DNA of 40,183 nt. It comes from a virus. Location: the IMG/VR virus record IMGVR_UViG_3300020220_000129, positions 1-40,183 of that record, one strand, 5' to 3'. Numbering within the stretch: position 1 is the stretch's first letter; each line of letters opens with the position of its first letter. Made by a program: the position numbers and the translations under genes. The notes beneath the pieces were generated by a model. That model saw only the letters and a list, made by a program, of their open reading frames with translations. It had not been told where the DNA came from and did no database searches. This document shows, in pieces, positions 1 through 8,000 of this stretch.

Positions 1-168
1 ATGCTTAAGGCTTCTTCACTAGACCGTCTTGGAATCGGAAATGAATCTAACTACAACGAGTACTACTGGTCTGTAAAGTCCATCGAAGAGGGCGGTAAGG
101 TTCTAACCTTGGACCTTTGTGTCGAAGACAACCATACCTACCTTGCAAATGGATTTGTATCGCACAAC
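1..168 (+). other. C-terminal intein segment (intein 1 of the reductase, 5' part not visible)
   Basis: Residues 1-56 carry intein blocks F and G: LDLCVEDNHTYLANG followed by FVSHN, with Thr57 as the +1 nucleophile. Penultimate His and terminal Asn are both present, so the C-terminal chemistry looks intact. The preceding YYWSVKSIEEGGKV resembles the linker before block F in many inteins. The N-terminal splicing domain and any endonuclease are upstream of the window, or in a separate gene if this is a split intein; the sequence here cannot tell. Confidence 0.88.
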
Positions 169-3033
169 ACTCGTCGCGGAGCCCAGATGGGCATACTACG
201 GGTTGATCATCCCGATATTCTTGAGTTTATTGACTACAAGCAGGACCTTACCAAGCTTACAAATTTCAATGTTAGTGTTGGCGTTACAGACGACTTTTTA
301 AAGGCCCTGGATGCTGACGAAGAGTTTGAACTTGTTGACCCTGCTGATGGTCCAACCGGCAGTAAGCTTCGTGCAAAGGACGTTTGGAATCGTATTATCA
401 CCCGCGCCCACAGTACCGGTGAACCAGGAATTGTATTTCTGGATCGCATGAATAAGCATAATCCTACGCCTAAGCTTGGTCCCTACGAAGCAACCAATCC
501 GTGCTGGACTGGTGATACAAAGGTCTGGACCATTTATGGTCCCAAGACATTTGCTGAACTAGCTAGCTCCGGGGAAGATATTCCTGTACTGTCACAGGAT
601 GCCAACAACCAGCTGGTATTCAAGATGATGCGTAATCCCCGACTGACAAAAAATAACGCTGAGATCTTGGCCGTAACCCTTGATGATGGGACTGTTCTTG
701 AGCTTACACCTAACCACAATCTCTACCTCAAGAACGGTAACAAGGTCATGGCAAAGGACCTGGAAATTGGCGTATCACTGGGTAGTGTTTACCGGTATAG
801 CGCTAGTAGCAAGGGTTATCTACGACTTACAAACGGTGTTGATACTCCTATGGAACATCACGTAGTAGTATCTTGGAATAGTGGTCGTAGGCCTAGCTAC
901 CCAACTGAGCATTGCCACCATATTGACAATAATAATATTAATAACCTTCCAGATAATCTAGAAATTATTTTGGCATCTCAGCACAACAGCGAACACATGC
1001 TTGGTATCAATAATCCAATGTCAGGTGTTTGGGATGAAAGAAATCCTCTTTTTGGTAGACCTACTGCTGGACAAGACAATGGCAGGTATCGCACAGACAT
1101 CGACGACCAGGAACTTGAAGCACTAAGAGCTTCAGGAATGTCCTATAAGGACATTGCCAAGGTTACTGGGTGTAGCAAGTACACTGTAATGAAGCGTCTT
1201 GGCTGGGTACGACCTGGATCAAAAGAAGCGGTAGCAAACCATAAAGTTGTATCAATCACCAAGCTAGAAAAAACTGCTGATGTTTACAACGGAACAGTAG
1301 ATGATACCCACCGTTACTTTGTAATGTGTGGTGAAAATGACGCAATCCTTTCTGCAAACTGCGGGGAACAGCCCCTAAATCCTTATGAATCCTGCAATCT
1401 AGGGTCTATCACTCTAGATAACATGGTTTCCTATGGAGAAGATAACAAGCCGTTTCTTGATGACGAAAAGCTTCAAGAAGCTGTTTGGCTTGCAACGCAA
1501 TTCATGGATGACGTTGTTGATGCAAACGAGTATGTTCCACGGGTTCCTGAAATTCGTGAAACAACCCTTAAGACTCGTAAGCTTGGTTTAGGTATCATGG
1601 GGCTTGCCCGAATGCTTTGTAAGCTAAACATTGCTTACAACAGCTCAGAGGGTCGTGCCATGGCTGAACATGTCTATGCATTTATTGACCTTCACTCAAA
1701 GGCTGCCTCCACGGAGCTGGCACGCGAGAGGGGTGCTTATCCCTATTTCATGGATAATCTTGACGAGTCCATGGAATTCTTCCGCAAGGATCTTCAGGAG
1801 CGTTCAAATCGCGCTCTGGAGTCTGGGATGGAAGAGATTAGTGATGGGTACTTGCAGGTACTAAACCAGATTGAACAACACGGTATTCGTAACAGCACAA
1901 CTACAACAATTGCACCTACAGGCACTATCTCCATGGTTGCTGACACAAGCGGTGGTTGTGAGCCATTGTTTGCACTTGCATTCAAGCGATTCCAGGCAGA
2001 AACCCAGATGATTGAAACCGACAAGATTTTCTTGGCGGCTCTAGATAATCTTGGACTTTCTGCAGAGGTCAAGAATCATGTACTAGAAGAAGTAACCAAG
2101 AATGAAGGCTCACTAATCAATGCATTGGCCAGGGTTCCTGGACTACCTGCAGAACTAGAACCACTCGCACAAGTATTTGTAACCGCTGGGGATATTTCTC
2201 CAGAAGATCATGTACTCATGCAGGCTGCCTTACAGAAGTACTGTGACAGTGCAATTTCCAAGACTGTAAACGCTCCTGAGAACTATACAGTCGAAGAAAC
2301 AGCACGTGTTTATGATCTTGCTCTCAAGACCAACTGCAAGGGTGTAACTATCTACCGTAATAACAGCCGCCAGTTCCAGCCCCTAGCAGTTACGAGTGCT
2401 CCAGCTACACCAGAATCAACTGGGCTTTCCAGTGCAGATGAAACCAGCATCATTGAGCTTGTAGAAAAGGTCATGAAGGTTCACGAACCCCGTGAGCGTC
2501 CTAACAGGCTCTTTGGATTCAACGACCGTATCGAAACAGAACAGGGCAAGCTATACGTCCAAGTAAACTATGACTCACAGGGTGTTCGTGAAGTCCTAGC
2601 AAATCTTGGTAAGGGTGGGGGTGTCCTTAGCTCTCTCGTAGAAGCTATTGGTCGCCTTATCTCAGTTGCACTCAAGCACCATACACCTGTTGAAGATCTA
2701 AGCCAAAGCCTCCGCGGTATTCGTGGTGGTAGCCCAAATGGCTTTGGTCCTAAGCAAACCCTTAGCATCCCTGATGCTATTGGTAAGGTACTTGAAGCGA
2801 GCCCAGAAACACTCGGTGTAACAAGTTCACAGCCTGAACCACAATTAGAACAGGTAGGTGTTCTATATAAAGAGCACCGTGTACCCAGTGCACCTGTTGT
2901 AAACACACCAGTAAGCCTAGATCCAGTACGTGACTTAGGTCACAGCCCAGAGTGTGCAGAATGCGGAGGTACCTTGGTATTCTCTGAGGGCTGCATGTTT
3001 TGTCCTCGGTGCTTTACTAGCAAATGTAGCTAA
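1..3033 (+). CDS. nrdJ: Adenosylcobalamin-dependent (class II) ribonucleoside-diphosphate reductase, 5'-partial, with two inteins
   Basis: This enzyme reduces ribonucleotides to deoxyribonucleotides using B12 as radical source, supplying dNTPs for phage DNA synthesis. Visible residues 1-56 are the end of an intein; reductase sequence starts at T57 (TRRGAQMGILRVDHPDI). A complete intein occupies residues 168-453. Splicing restores NPCGEQPL, the N-x-C-x-E active-site motif. Further hallmarks are PTGTIS (639-644), SGGCEP (650-655), a TSCPD-like domain at about 835-935, and a Cys-rich tail with C985, C988, C998, C1001, C1004 and C1009, typical of class II enzymes that carry a reducible C-terminal Cys. 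Visible extein is 668 residues. About 200 N-terminal residues expected for the family lie outside the window or in another gene. The frame is open from base 1, which happens to be ATG, so the true start cannot be decided. An intrinsic terminator follows the stop. Class assignment is firm; the start is not. Confidence 0.95.
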   Translation: MLKASSLDRLGIGNESNYNEYYWSVKSIEEGGKVLTLDLCVEDNHTYLANGFVSHNTRRGAQMGILRVDHPDILEFIDYKQDLTKLTNFNVSVGVTDDFLKALDADEEFELVDPADGPTGSKLRAKDVWNRIITRAHSTGEPGIVFLDRMNKHNPTPKLGPYEATNPCWTGDTKVWTIYGPKTFAELASSGEDIPVLSQDANNQLVFKMMRNPRLTKNNAEILAVTLDDGTVLELTPNHNLYLKNGNKVMAKDLEIGVSLGSVYRYSASSKGYLRLTNGVDTPMEHHVVVSWNSGRRPSYPTEHCHHIDNNNINNLPDNLEIILASQHNSEHMLGINNPMSGVWDERNPLFGRPTAGQDNGRYRTDIDDQELEALRASGMSYKDIAKVTGCSKYTVMKRLGWVRPGSKEAVANHKVVSITKLEKTADVYNGTVDDTHRYFVMCGENDAILSANCGEQPLNPYESCNLGSITLDNMVSYGEDNKPFLDDEKLQEAVWLATQFMDDVVDANEYVPRVPEIRETTLKTRKLGLGIMGLARMLCKLNIAYNSSEGRAMAEHVYAFIDLHSKAASTELARERGAYPYFMDNLDESMEFFRKDLQERSNRALESGMEEISDGYLQVLNQIEQHGIRNSTTTTIAPTGTISMVADTSGGCEPLFALAFKRFQAETQMIETDKIFLAALDNLGLSAEVKNHVLEEVTKNEGSLINALARVPGLPAELEPLAQVFVTAGDISPEDHVLMQAALQKYCDSAISKTVNAPENYTVEETARVYDLALKTNCKGVTIYRNNSRQFQPLAVTSAPATPESTGLSSADETSIIELVEKVMKVHEPRERPNRLFGFNDRIETEQGKLYVQVNYDSQGVREVLANLGKGGGVLSSLVEAIGRLISVALKHHTPVEDLSQSLRGIRGGSPNGFGPKQTLSIPDAIGKVLEASPETLGVTSSQPEPQLEQVGVLYKEHRVPSAPVVNTPVSLDPVRDLGHSPECAECGGTLVFSEGCMFCPRCFTSKCS
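502..1359 (+). other. Complete intein (286 aa) with HNH homing endonuclease, in the reductase active site
   Basis: The intein begins at Cys168 (CWTGDTKVWT, block A) and ends at Asn453 (AILSAN), with Cys454 as +1 residue; the exteins join as ATNP-CGEQPL. Block B shows TPNH. The insert includes an HNH_3-like endonuclease (HCHHIDNN at 304-311, then NNLPDNLE at 314-321, H328 and H332). A NUMOD3-like DNA-binding motif follows (NNPMSG and NPLFGR, 337-353), and then a helix-turn-helix segment (about 366-403). Block F reads VYNGTVDDTHRYF. The penultimate residue is Ala rather than the usual His, a deviation tolerated in some inteins. The insertion splits the codons around the catalytic cysteine, so an unspliced protein should be inactive. 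Confidence 0.93.
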
Positions 3034-3050
3034 TAAAACATGACCAAACA

Positions 3051-3096
3051 GTAACCGATGAGGGGTATAAAAGCCCTTCATCGGTTACACTTTTAT
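3051..3096 (+). terminator. Intrinsic terminator after the reductase gene
   Basis: An inverted repeat starts 17 bases after the stop codon. GTAACCGATGAGGGG pairs with CCCTTCATCGGTTAC through about 15 base pairs with one G-T wobble, around an 8-base loop, and runs into an ACTTTTATT tract. It should separate the reductase message from phoH. Confidence 0.82.
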
Positions 3097-3125
3097 TATG
3101 GGTCTTGTCGTAAAAGGGTATAAAA

Positions 3126-3866
3126 GTGGCACAGAAAAATTCAAATCGTTCTAGCCAGCGTCATAATGAAGGTAGACCATCTTCTTCGCGGTTCAGGGAC
3201 GATGATGATATTCCTAATCCACAAAAAATAAATCTTAGACGCTTGAAGTGTGTACAAGTTACACCTCGCGTAAACCAAAAAGTAGTCTTGAACTTAATTG
3301 AAGACTACGACCTTACATTTTTAATTGGGCCTGCAGGAACCGGTAAAACATTCTTGCCAGTTGTCTATGCCGTAGACATGCTTCGTCGCGGTGAAATCAA
3401 AAAGATTGTTGCTGTACGACCAGCAGTAGAAGCGGGCGACTCAATCGGTTATCTTACCGGGGGCCTATCTGAAAAGATGGCCCCTTATTTACGCCCAGTA
3501 CTTGATGCATTTGAGAAAATTCTTGGTAAGCCTCAGCTTGATGCTCTCATGCGAGAAGGCATTATTGAAATTACAAGCCTTACTTACCTACGTGGTCGAA
3601 CCATTGAAGATGCTGTATATATCATGGACGAGATGCAAAATGCTACGCCAGCACAGCTCAAGATGGCTCTAACCCGAATCGGTGAAAACTGTACAGCCGT
3701 AGTAACAATAGATCCACACCAGTGTGATATTCCTGTTGAAGAGTCTTGTATTCGAGATCTTACAAGGTTTGAAGGTAACAGCGAAATTTCAATCTTTAGA
3801 TTTGCTGTTACCGACGTAGTACGATCTGAGATCGTAAAAACAATTCTTAAAGCTTATAATAATTAA
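3126..3866 (+). CDS. phoH: PhoH-like P-loop ATPase
   Basis: A 246-residue PhoH-family ATPase. It carries Walker A GPAGTGKT (68-75), the family motif RPAVEAGDSIGYLTG (98-112) and Walker B-type YIMDEMQN (165-172). The N-terminal 40 residues are polar, Ser/Arg/Asp-rich and probably disordered. PhoH family members couple ATP hydrolysis to RNA-related functions in bacteria; the role in phages is unresolved, although the gene is so common in aquatic phages that it is used as a marker. The start is GTG at 3126, chosen because AAAAGGG (3112-3118) sits 7 bases upstream and no in-frame ATG lies nearby. It lies downstream of the reductase on the same strand, separated by a terminator, so it may have its own promoter. 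Its 3' end overlaps by 20 bases the end of a convergent small reading frame. Confidence 0.96.
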   Translation: MAQKNSNRSSQRHNEGRPSSSRFRDDDDIPNPQKINLRRLKCVQVTPRVNQKVVLNLIEDYDLTFLIGPAGTGKTFLPVVYAVDMLRRGEIKKIVAVRPAVEAGDSIGYLTGGLSEKMAPYLRPVLDAFEKILGKPQLDALMREGIIEITSLTYLRGRTIEDAVYIMDEMQNATPAQLKMALTRIGENCTAVVTIDPHQCDIPVEESCIRDLTRFEGNSEISIFRFAVTDVVRSEIVKTILKAYNN

Positions 3867-4047
3867 TGTATAAAACTAGCAAGAAATAACAAAAACTAGC
3901 TAGTAACACTGATCCAAGTCCAACTGCTGGTGAAAACCACCCGGGTGCACCAAACACACCAACTACAAAATAAAAAACAAATGTAATAAATAGAAGCCAG
4001 ATAACAGTTGAGAAATACAGATATTTTAAAAATACTTTTGAAGTCAT
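3847..4047 (-). CDS. Putative small membrane protein (66 aa, two TM segments)
   Basis: A 66-residue, strongly hydrophobic frame with two predicted membrane spans (about 10-32 and 40-62) separated by GAPGWFSPAVG, with a Lys near each end. I recognise no family; the size and topology would fit a small holin-like or other phage membrane protein. It is last on the - strand and convergent with phoH, overlapping its 3' end by 20 bases. The start codon lies only 4 bases after a terminator-type hairpin (4052-4073). The only Shine-Dalgarno-like bases (GGGG) are inside the 3' arm of that stem, so translation would be poor or structure-controlled. No other ATG is available in frame. It could be a non-coding 3' tail of phoH; hydrophobicity is the only coding argument. 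Confidence 0.4.
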   Translation of the reverse strand: MTSKVFLKYLYFSTVIWLLFITFVFYFVVGVFGAPGWFSPAVGLGSVLLASFCYFLLVLYINYYKL

Positions 4048-4051
4048 AAGA

Positions 4052-4073
4052 AAGCCCCGGTTTACCGGGGCTT
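4052..4073. terminator. Bidirectional hairpin terminator between the convergent transcription units
   Basis: AAGCCCCGG, loop TTTA, CCGGGGCTT: a perfect 9-bp GC-rich stem. On the + strand it is followed by ACCTTTCTTTATTTTTC, suiting phoH termination. On the - strand it follows the stop of the coiled-coil gene by 8 bases and is followed by TCTTATG. It can serve both converging transcripts. Confidence 0.8.
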
Positions 4074-4081
4074 ACCTTTCT

Positions 4082-4297
4082 TTATTTTTCAGCAGATTCT
4101 GCCTGTACTTCAGCAGATTTATTTGTAGATTCTTCAGCAAACTTAAGAACCTGCAGAATAATTCTGCCGTGTTCAATCTTTTTATTGACCTGTTCTAAGT
4201 TCTTGTTGACTTGTTCTAGAGTTTCAAGAAGCTCAGCCTTATTTGCAAGATTAGCTTGCAGCTCTTTCTCAGTCTGTTCAACTGCTTCGTTTAGCAT
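4082..4297 (-). CDS. Small coiled-coil protein (71 aa), unknown function
   Basis: A 71-residue charged protein rich in Glu, Lys, Leu, Asn and Ala. The segment from about 5 to 45 has heptad-like Leu/Val spacing with repeated LEQVNK units (LETLEQVNKNLEQVNKKIE), so a coiled coil is likely. There is no signal peptide or membrane span. The start is supported by a strong GGAGG site (4305-4309), 7 bases from the ATG. A candidate promoter element (4329-4342) lies just upstream and a hairpin terminator just downstream, so the gene could be expressed by itself as well as by read-through from the tail operon. I do not recognise a family. Confidence 0.72.
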   Translation of the reverse strand: MLNEAVEQTEKELQANLANKAELLETLEQVNKNLEQVNKKIEHGRIILQVLKFAEESTNKSAEVQAESAEK

Positions 4298-4328
4298 GAT
4301 AAAGCCTCCGGGCTAGTTTTATTACCTA

Positions 4329-4342
4329 TCTAGATAATACTA
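4329..4342 (-). promoter_or_regulatory. Candidate phage promoter element, copy 1 (TAGTATTATCTAGA)
   Basis: This 14-base sequence (given on the - strand) is identical to one at 34788-34801. It lies 32 bases upstream of the coiled-coil gene start in a 68-base gap. It contains the AT-rich core TATTAT, which could act as a -10-like element. Function is inferred from duplication, orientation and position only. Confidence 0.45.
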
Positions 4343-4357
4343 TAGTTTATAAATACT

Positions 4358-4377
4358 GACTATAACTACTTATAGTC
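4358..4377. repeat. Inverted repeat at the end of the two-TM gene
   Basis: GACTATAA, spacer CTAC, TTATAGTC: a perfect 8-bp inverted repeat that includes the stop codon of the upstream gene. It shares the string ACTACTTATA with the inverted repeat at 34802-34821, and both lie on the upstream side of the same 14-base element. It could be an operator or part of a promoter. With no U-tract it is a weak terminator candidate. Confidence 0.45.
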
Positions 4378-4719
4378 GTTGGGATCATCGTCGTGAATCC
4401 ATGGGTCCTTTGCGGGTTCCGGTTCAATGTAGACAATCAATTCAGTCTTTGATTTTGGTTTTGTTTTGAAGGGTCTTTCAACAAGACTGTCTTCGGTTTC
4501 AAGGTTGTACTTCAAAGCAAGCTTACTTGTAAGCCAGTTATGCGCTTTTGAAACCATGATACCTACAAGTAGCCCAATACCCAAGATGAAGCTCCAGTGA
4601 ACATCAAGTAGTAAAGCAACAGTAGCAAGAAGTATTGTAATGACAGAAGCAATTACCCCGAACATCAAGAAAATTTTGTTATCAATGTTCTTGATGTGCT
4701 GCTTTTCTTCTTCAGTCAT
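4366..4719 (-). CDS. Putative two-TM membrane protein with acidic tail (117 aa), holin-like topology
   Basis: The N-terminal 16 residues are charged. Two hydrophobic spans follow (about 17-38 and 43-60) with a very short turn (LDVHWS), then a hydrophilic C-terminus ending in acidic DDDPNDYK. This layout, in a phage late region a few genes downstream of an amidase, is compatible with a holin, but no family motif is recognised and another membrane role is equally possible. The start is 4 bases after the stop of the tail-fibre chaperone gene, with no clear Shine-Dalgarno site, so translation is probably coupled. The 3' end overlaps an inverted repeat. Confidence 0.72.
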   Translation of the reverse strand: MTEEEKQHIKNIDNKIFLMFGVIASVITILLATVALLLDVHWSFILGIGLLVGIMVSKAHNWLTSKLALKYNLETEDSLVERPFKTKPKSKTELIVYIEPEPAKDPWIHDDDPNDYK

Positions 4720-4723
4720 TTTT

Positions 4724-5035
4724 CTACCAAGGTTTAGTAGGCCAGTTTACTGTTCCTGCAATAAAGTTATTGGTCATATCTCTCAGAGCTTGCCTGTACT
4801 GGCGGACTTCTGTGGAATCAAGACCCTGGTCTTCTAGCAGATTAATCTTATGGTCCGCTTCTTCCAATAAAGGTTTGCGTTCTTCTCTTATTTCTATAAG
4901 AGCAAGATCTACGTTTTGGAGCCAAGCCTCCCCGTTCCATTCATAGGTGTGATGGGGACGCTGGGGTACTTCTAGGTCTCCAAACGCTGGATCCCCCTCA
5001 TAATAAAAGCCGTGCTCTGCACTAATATAACCCAT
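4724..5035 (-). CDS. Tail fibre assembly chaperone-like protein
   Basis: A 103-residue protein from the start used here. The C-terminal half matches the pattern of phage tail-fibre assembly / tail assembly chaperone proteins: EREE-type helix with RKPLLEEADHKI (54-65), YRQALRDM (80-87) and the terminal VNWPTKP (96-102). Such proteins help fibres fold and trimerise and are usually encoded directly downstream of the fibre, as here. I chose ATG 5035 over an in-frame ATG 33 bases upstream because it overlaps the fibre stop codon (TAATG) and has GAGG (5042-5045) 6 bases before it. The N-terminal WNGEAW region is also typical of these proteins. Confident at family level, not on the exact client. Confidence 0.82.
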   Translation of the reverse strand: MGYISAEHGFYYEGDPAFGDLEVPQRPHHTYEWNGEAWLQNVDLALIEIREERKPLLEEADHKINLLEDQGLDSTEVRQYRQALRDMTNNFIAGTVNWPTKPW

Positions 5036-8000
5036 TACCAACCTCGCGAGACAATTAGGCGGCCCCAACCTAAAGCTGCTGTCGAGCTACCCACATAACC
5101 CCTTACACCTGACCCTCGGACCATGATATAAGCTGATAGAGTTCCTACATACGCTAAAGTAGAGCCGTGGAATGCTGTACTACTCGTCGCATAGTGTATG
5201 GGCTCGTTGTACTCATTGGTTGTAGGGTTACTTATACCAACCATACCAACGTGTCTAAAGTAAAGAGGCAAGCAGCCTAGGTTGTGGTTAAACCTATACG
5301 ACGTGTTGCTACCACCATGCGTTTGCCTCGGCGTTACGAAAAAGCCCCGGTAAGCGTAGTTTACAAGATTTGTTACGCCTGTGGCATTTGTAGTCGCTTC
5401 ACCCACAAAAATTGCATTAGTGTTTACTAAAGAACCACTTACTTGCTTATACATCTTCATCTGGGCAATGTCGAACTTAAACCGATTCTCCACAAGAGAC
5501 TCTGTGTTTAGATTTTCAAATACAGTATATGTAGTAGGAGTTGTTACGTTATCACCGGGACTTACACTTCCTAGTAACGTAAGTCCGCTGTTTGTTCTTA
5601 CGTTTAAGTGTTGTGCTTTATTGTACGTACCGGTTACTGCATACACTGATACCGTTACTGGGGTATGGCCCTGGCTATCCCCTATATTGACAGTCATAGT
5701 TAATGCACCTACGGGCATCTCAGGAAACGTAATTAAAAACCTTGCCCAGTCCCCCATACCGGGCCTTGCTGGGCTAGGCTCTGTTGGACCATACATGAGT
5801 AAAATGCTGTTTGAAACACTGTACGCTGTAGCGCCATCGTTCAAATTACTTTTATTAAAGTAATTCGCGTGATTCCAGTAAAAGGGGACACCGTTCATCC
5901 TACTGTCGTAAGCTTCAGTGCTCGACACAGTGTATAAATACGTTTGGTCTGACTCAAAGCCAGACGTTTCTTTTTTGACAGTAAATGTAATTTCGTTTAG
6001 GGTAGCCCCGTGATTCCAGGTGCCCGGGGAGGAGTGATAATCATAAACTTCTACAACAAGCTGCGTATAGTAAGTATTGCTATCAATATAGTAGGGTTGT
6101 AATGTGGTGCTTCCGTAGGTTAACGCGCTCGCGTCAGTTCTTTCTATGTAAAGATACGAAGTGGCGTTTGCCGGTAGTGTCCATGCGCCAGATACGTTTG
6201 TTGTAATTTGTTCAAAGTAGTCTAATGGCCCGTTATTAAACCCGTTTGCAAAAGACAGTTCTACTGGGGTAACAGAACCGTTAATTCCTACGGTAAGTCC
6301 CGCCCCGCTTGTAAGATAACTTGCGTATAAACCATTTCGGGGGCCGCTTAAAACCGTCTGCCTGTTAGAACCTAGTTGAGGAGAAGATGGTGCGAACTCT
6401 AAAGCGGTGCCCGAGCTATTAACCTTAAGGACTTGATTTGAAGCCCCTAATGAGCTTAAACCCGTCCCACCTCGGGCCACAGGCAGCGTACCTGATGTAA
6501 GCGTGTCCGTGGAAAGCGCCGGAATGTCTGCAGAAGCCAAGGACCTGAATCCTGGCTCAGCTGCGCTGCCCCCTGTAGGTCCTGCAAACACGGTGTTCGC
6601 ATTTTGGTTGTCCAGAGTCAGGGCCAGGGTTCCAGACGTCGTGACAGGGCCACCTGCAATGTTGAATATGTTTGCCGGAGCACTAAGACCCACGCTGGTT
6701 ACGGAACCGCCACCAGCCCCGCCACCGCCTCCACCACCAGAAGCAATCTCAATACCCTCGGCAGTGTTAGTAATCGTAATGTTGCTTCCAGCAACTAGAT
6801 TAGCCAGGGTGTATCCAGTGCCATTACCAATAAGTAATTGTCCGTTGGTTGGTGTTGTAGATAACCCAGTACCGCCATTAGAAACGCCAACAGTACCAGA
6901 CAAAGTAATGTTTGGTGCCGCACCACCAGAAGAGGACAGCGGTGATGAAGCAGTAACACCAGTTACTGTACCGTCTCCGCTACCAGCACCAATAGCAGTT
7001 CTAAAGTTTGCTGCGCTTAATGCATCAACTGTGTGATCTGCATTAATACGCATGAAAGATACTGCACCGGGATTAACAAGTGTAAAGATATTACTTCCTA
7101 CAGTGCTAGCACCAAGAGAGATTCTACCGGTGCTGGCGGTTAATCCTGTATCGCTACCATCCCACTTCATCCTGTCGGTGTAAGCTGTGTCCCAGTTAGT
7201 TTGAGATGCAGTAGTAGGTATGCTGTAACCAGAGGCCAAAGTAATACTAAACGTTCCAGAACTAGTAATAGATGCAGGACTTACAGATAATCCTGTAGGA
7301 ACAGTAAGCCCTACACTTGTAACTGTTCCGTTACCAGAACCAGTTCCTGCTCCAATTGCAGAACGAAAATCTAGAGCATTTAAAGCCGTAACCGTGTTGT
7401 TAGCGTTTAGCCTAAGAAACGAAACTGCTCCAGGATTCGTCAAAGTAAACAGGTTGCTGCCTACTGTAGTTGCACCCAGAGAAGTACGGCCTGTCGAAGC
7501 TGTGAGGCCACTAGAACTACCATCCCACTTTAATCGGTCTGTGTATGCGGTGTCCCAGTTAGTTTGTGAAGCCGTTGTAGGAATACTGTACCCTGCAGCT
7601 AAAGTGACAGCAAAGGTTCCACTTGTAGTAATAGATGCCGGTGTAACAGATAATCCAGTTGGTACAGTTAACCCAACGCTTGTTACTGTTCCGGACCCAC
7701 TACCAGTACTTGTAATGGTTATAGAACCAGCACCATGAGTAATACTGATACCAGAACCAGCAGTCAGAGTCTTGTATTCAAGTCCACCTGAGTTAGGATC
7801 CTGTACCCCTAGAATTTGATTAGCTGTTCCAACAGAACTAAGCCCCGTACCCCCACGAGAAACGGGTAAAGTACCTGAAGTAATCTTATTGGCACTAATA
7901 TTAGGAATATCGTCGGCAACAAGAGCTCTAAATGTAGGAGCAGTTGCACTGCCTGTTGAGGGGCCCGCAAAGACAGTATTTGCCGTCTGGGTGTCCAGAG

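Noticed and set aside
4340-4356. TATAAATA on the + strand resembling the T4 late promoter core
   Set aside because: It points toward - strand genes, and no + strand gene follows downstream; a single AT-rich 8-mer in an AT-rich genome is not evidence.
5381-5863. 160-codon + strand frame antisense to the fibre gene
   Set aside because: It lies wholly inside the fibre coding frame on the other strand, has no ribosome site, and its composition follows from the Thr/Ser-rich sense strand.
6503-7036. 177-codon + strand frame, Pro/Val/Ala-rich
   Set aside because: It is antisense to the Gly/Thr repeats of the fibre; the proline runs are complements of glycine codons.
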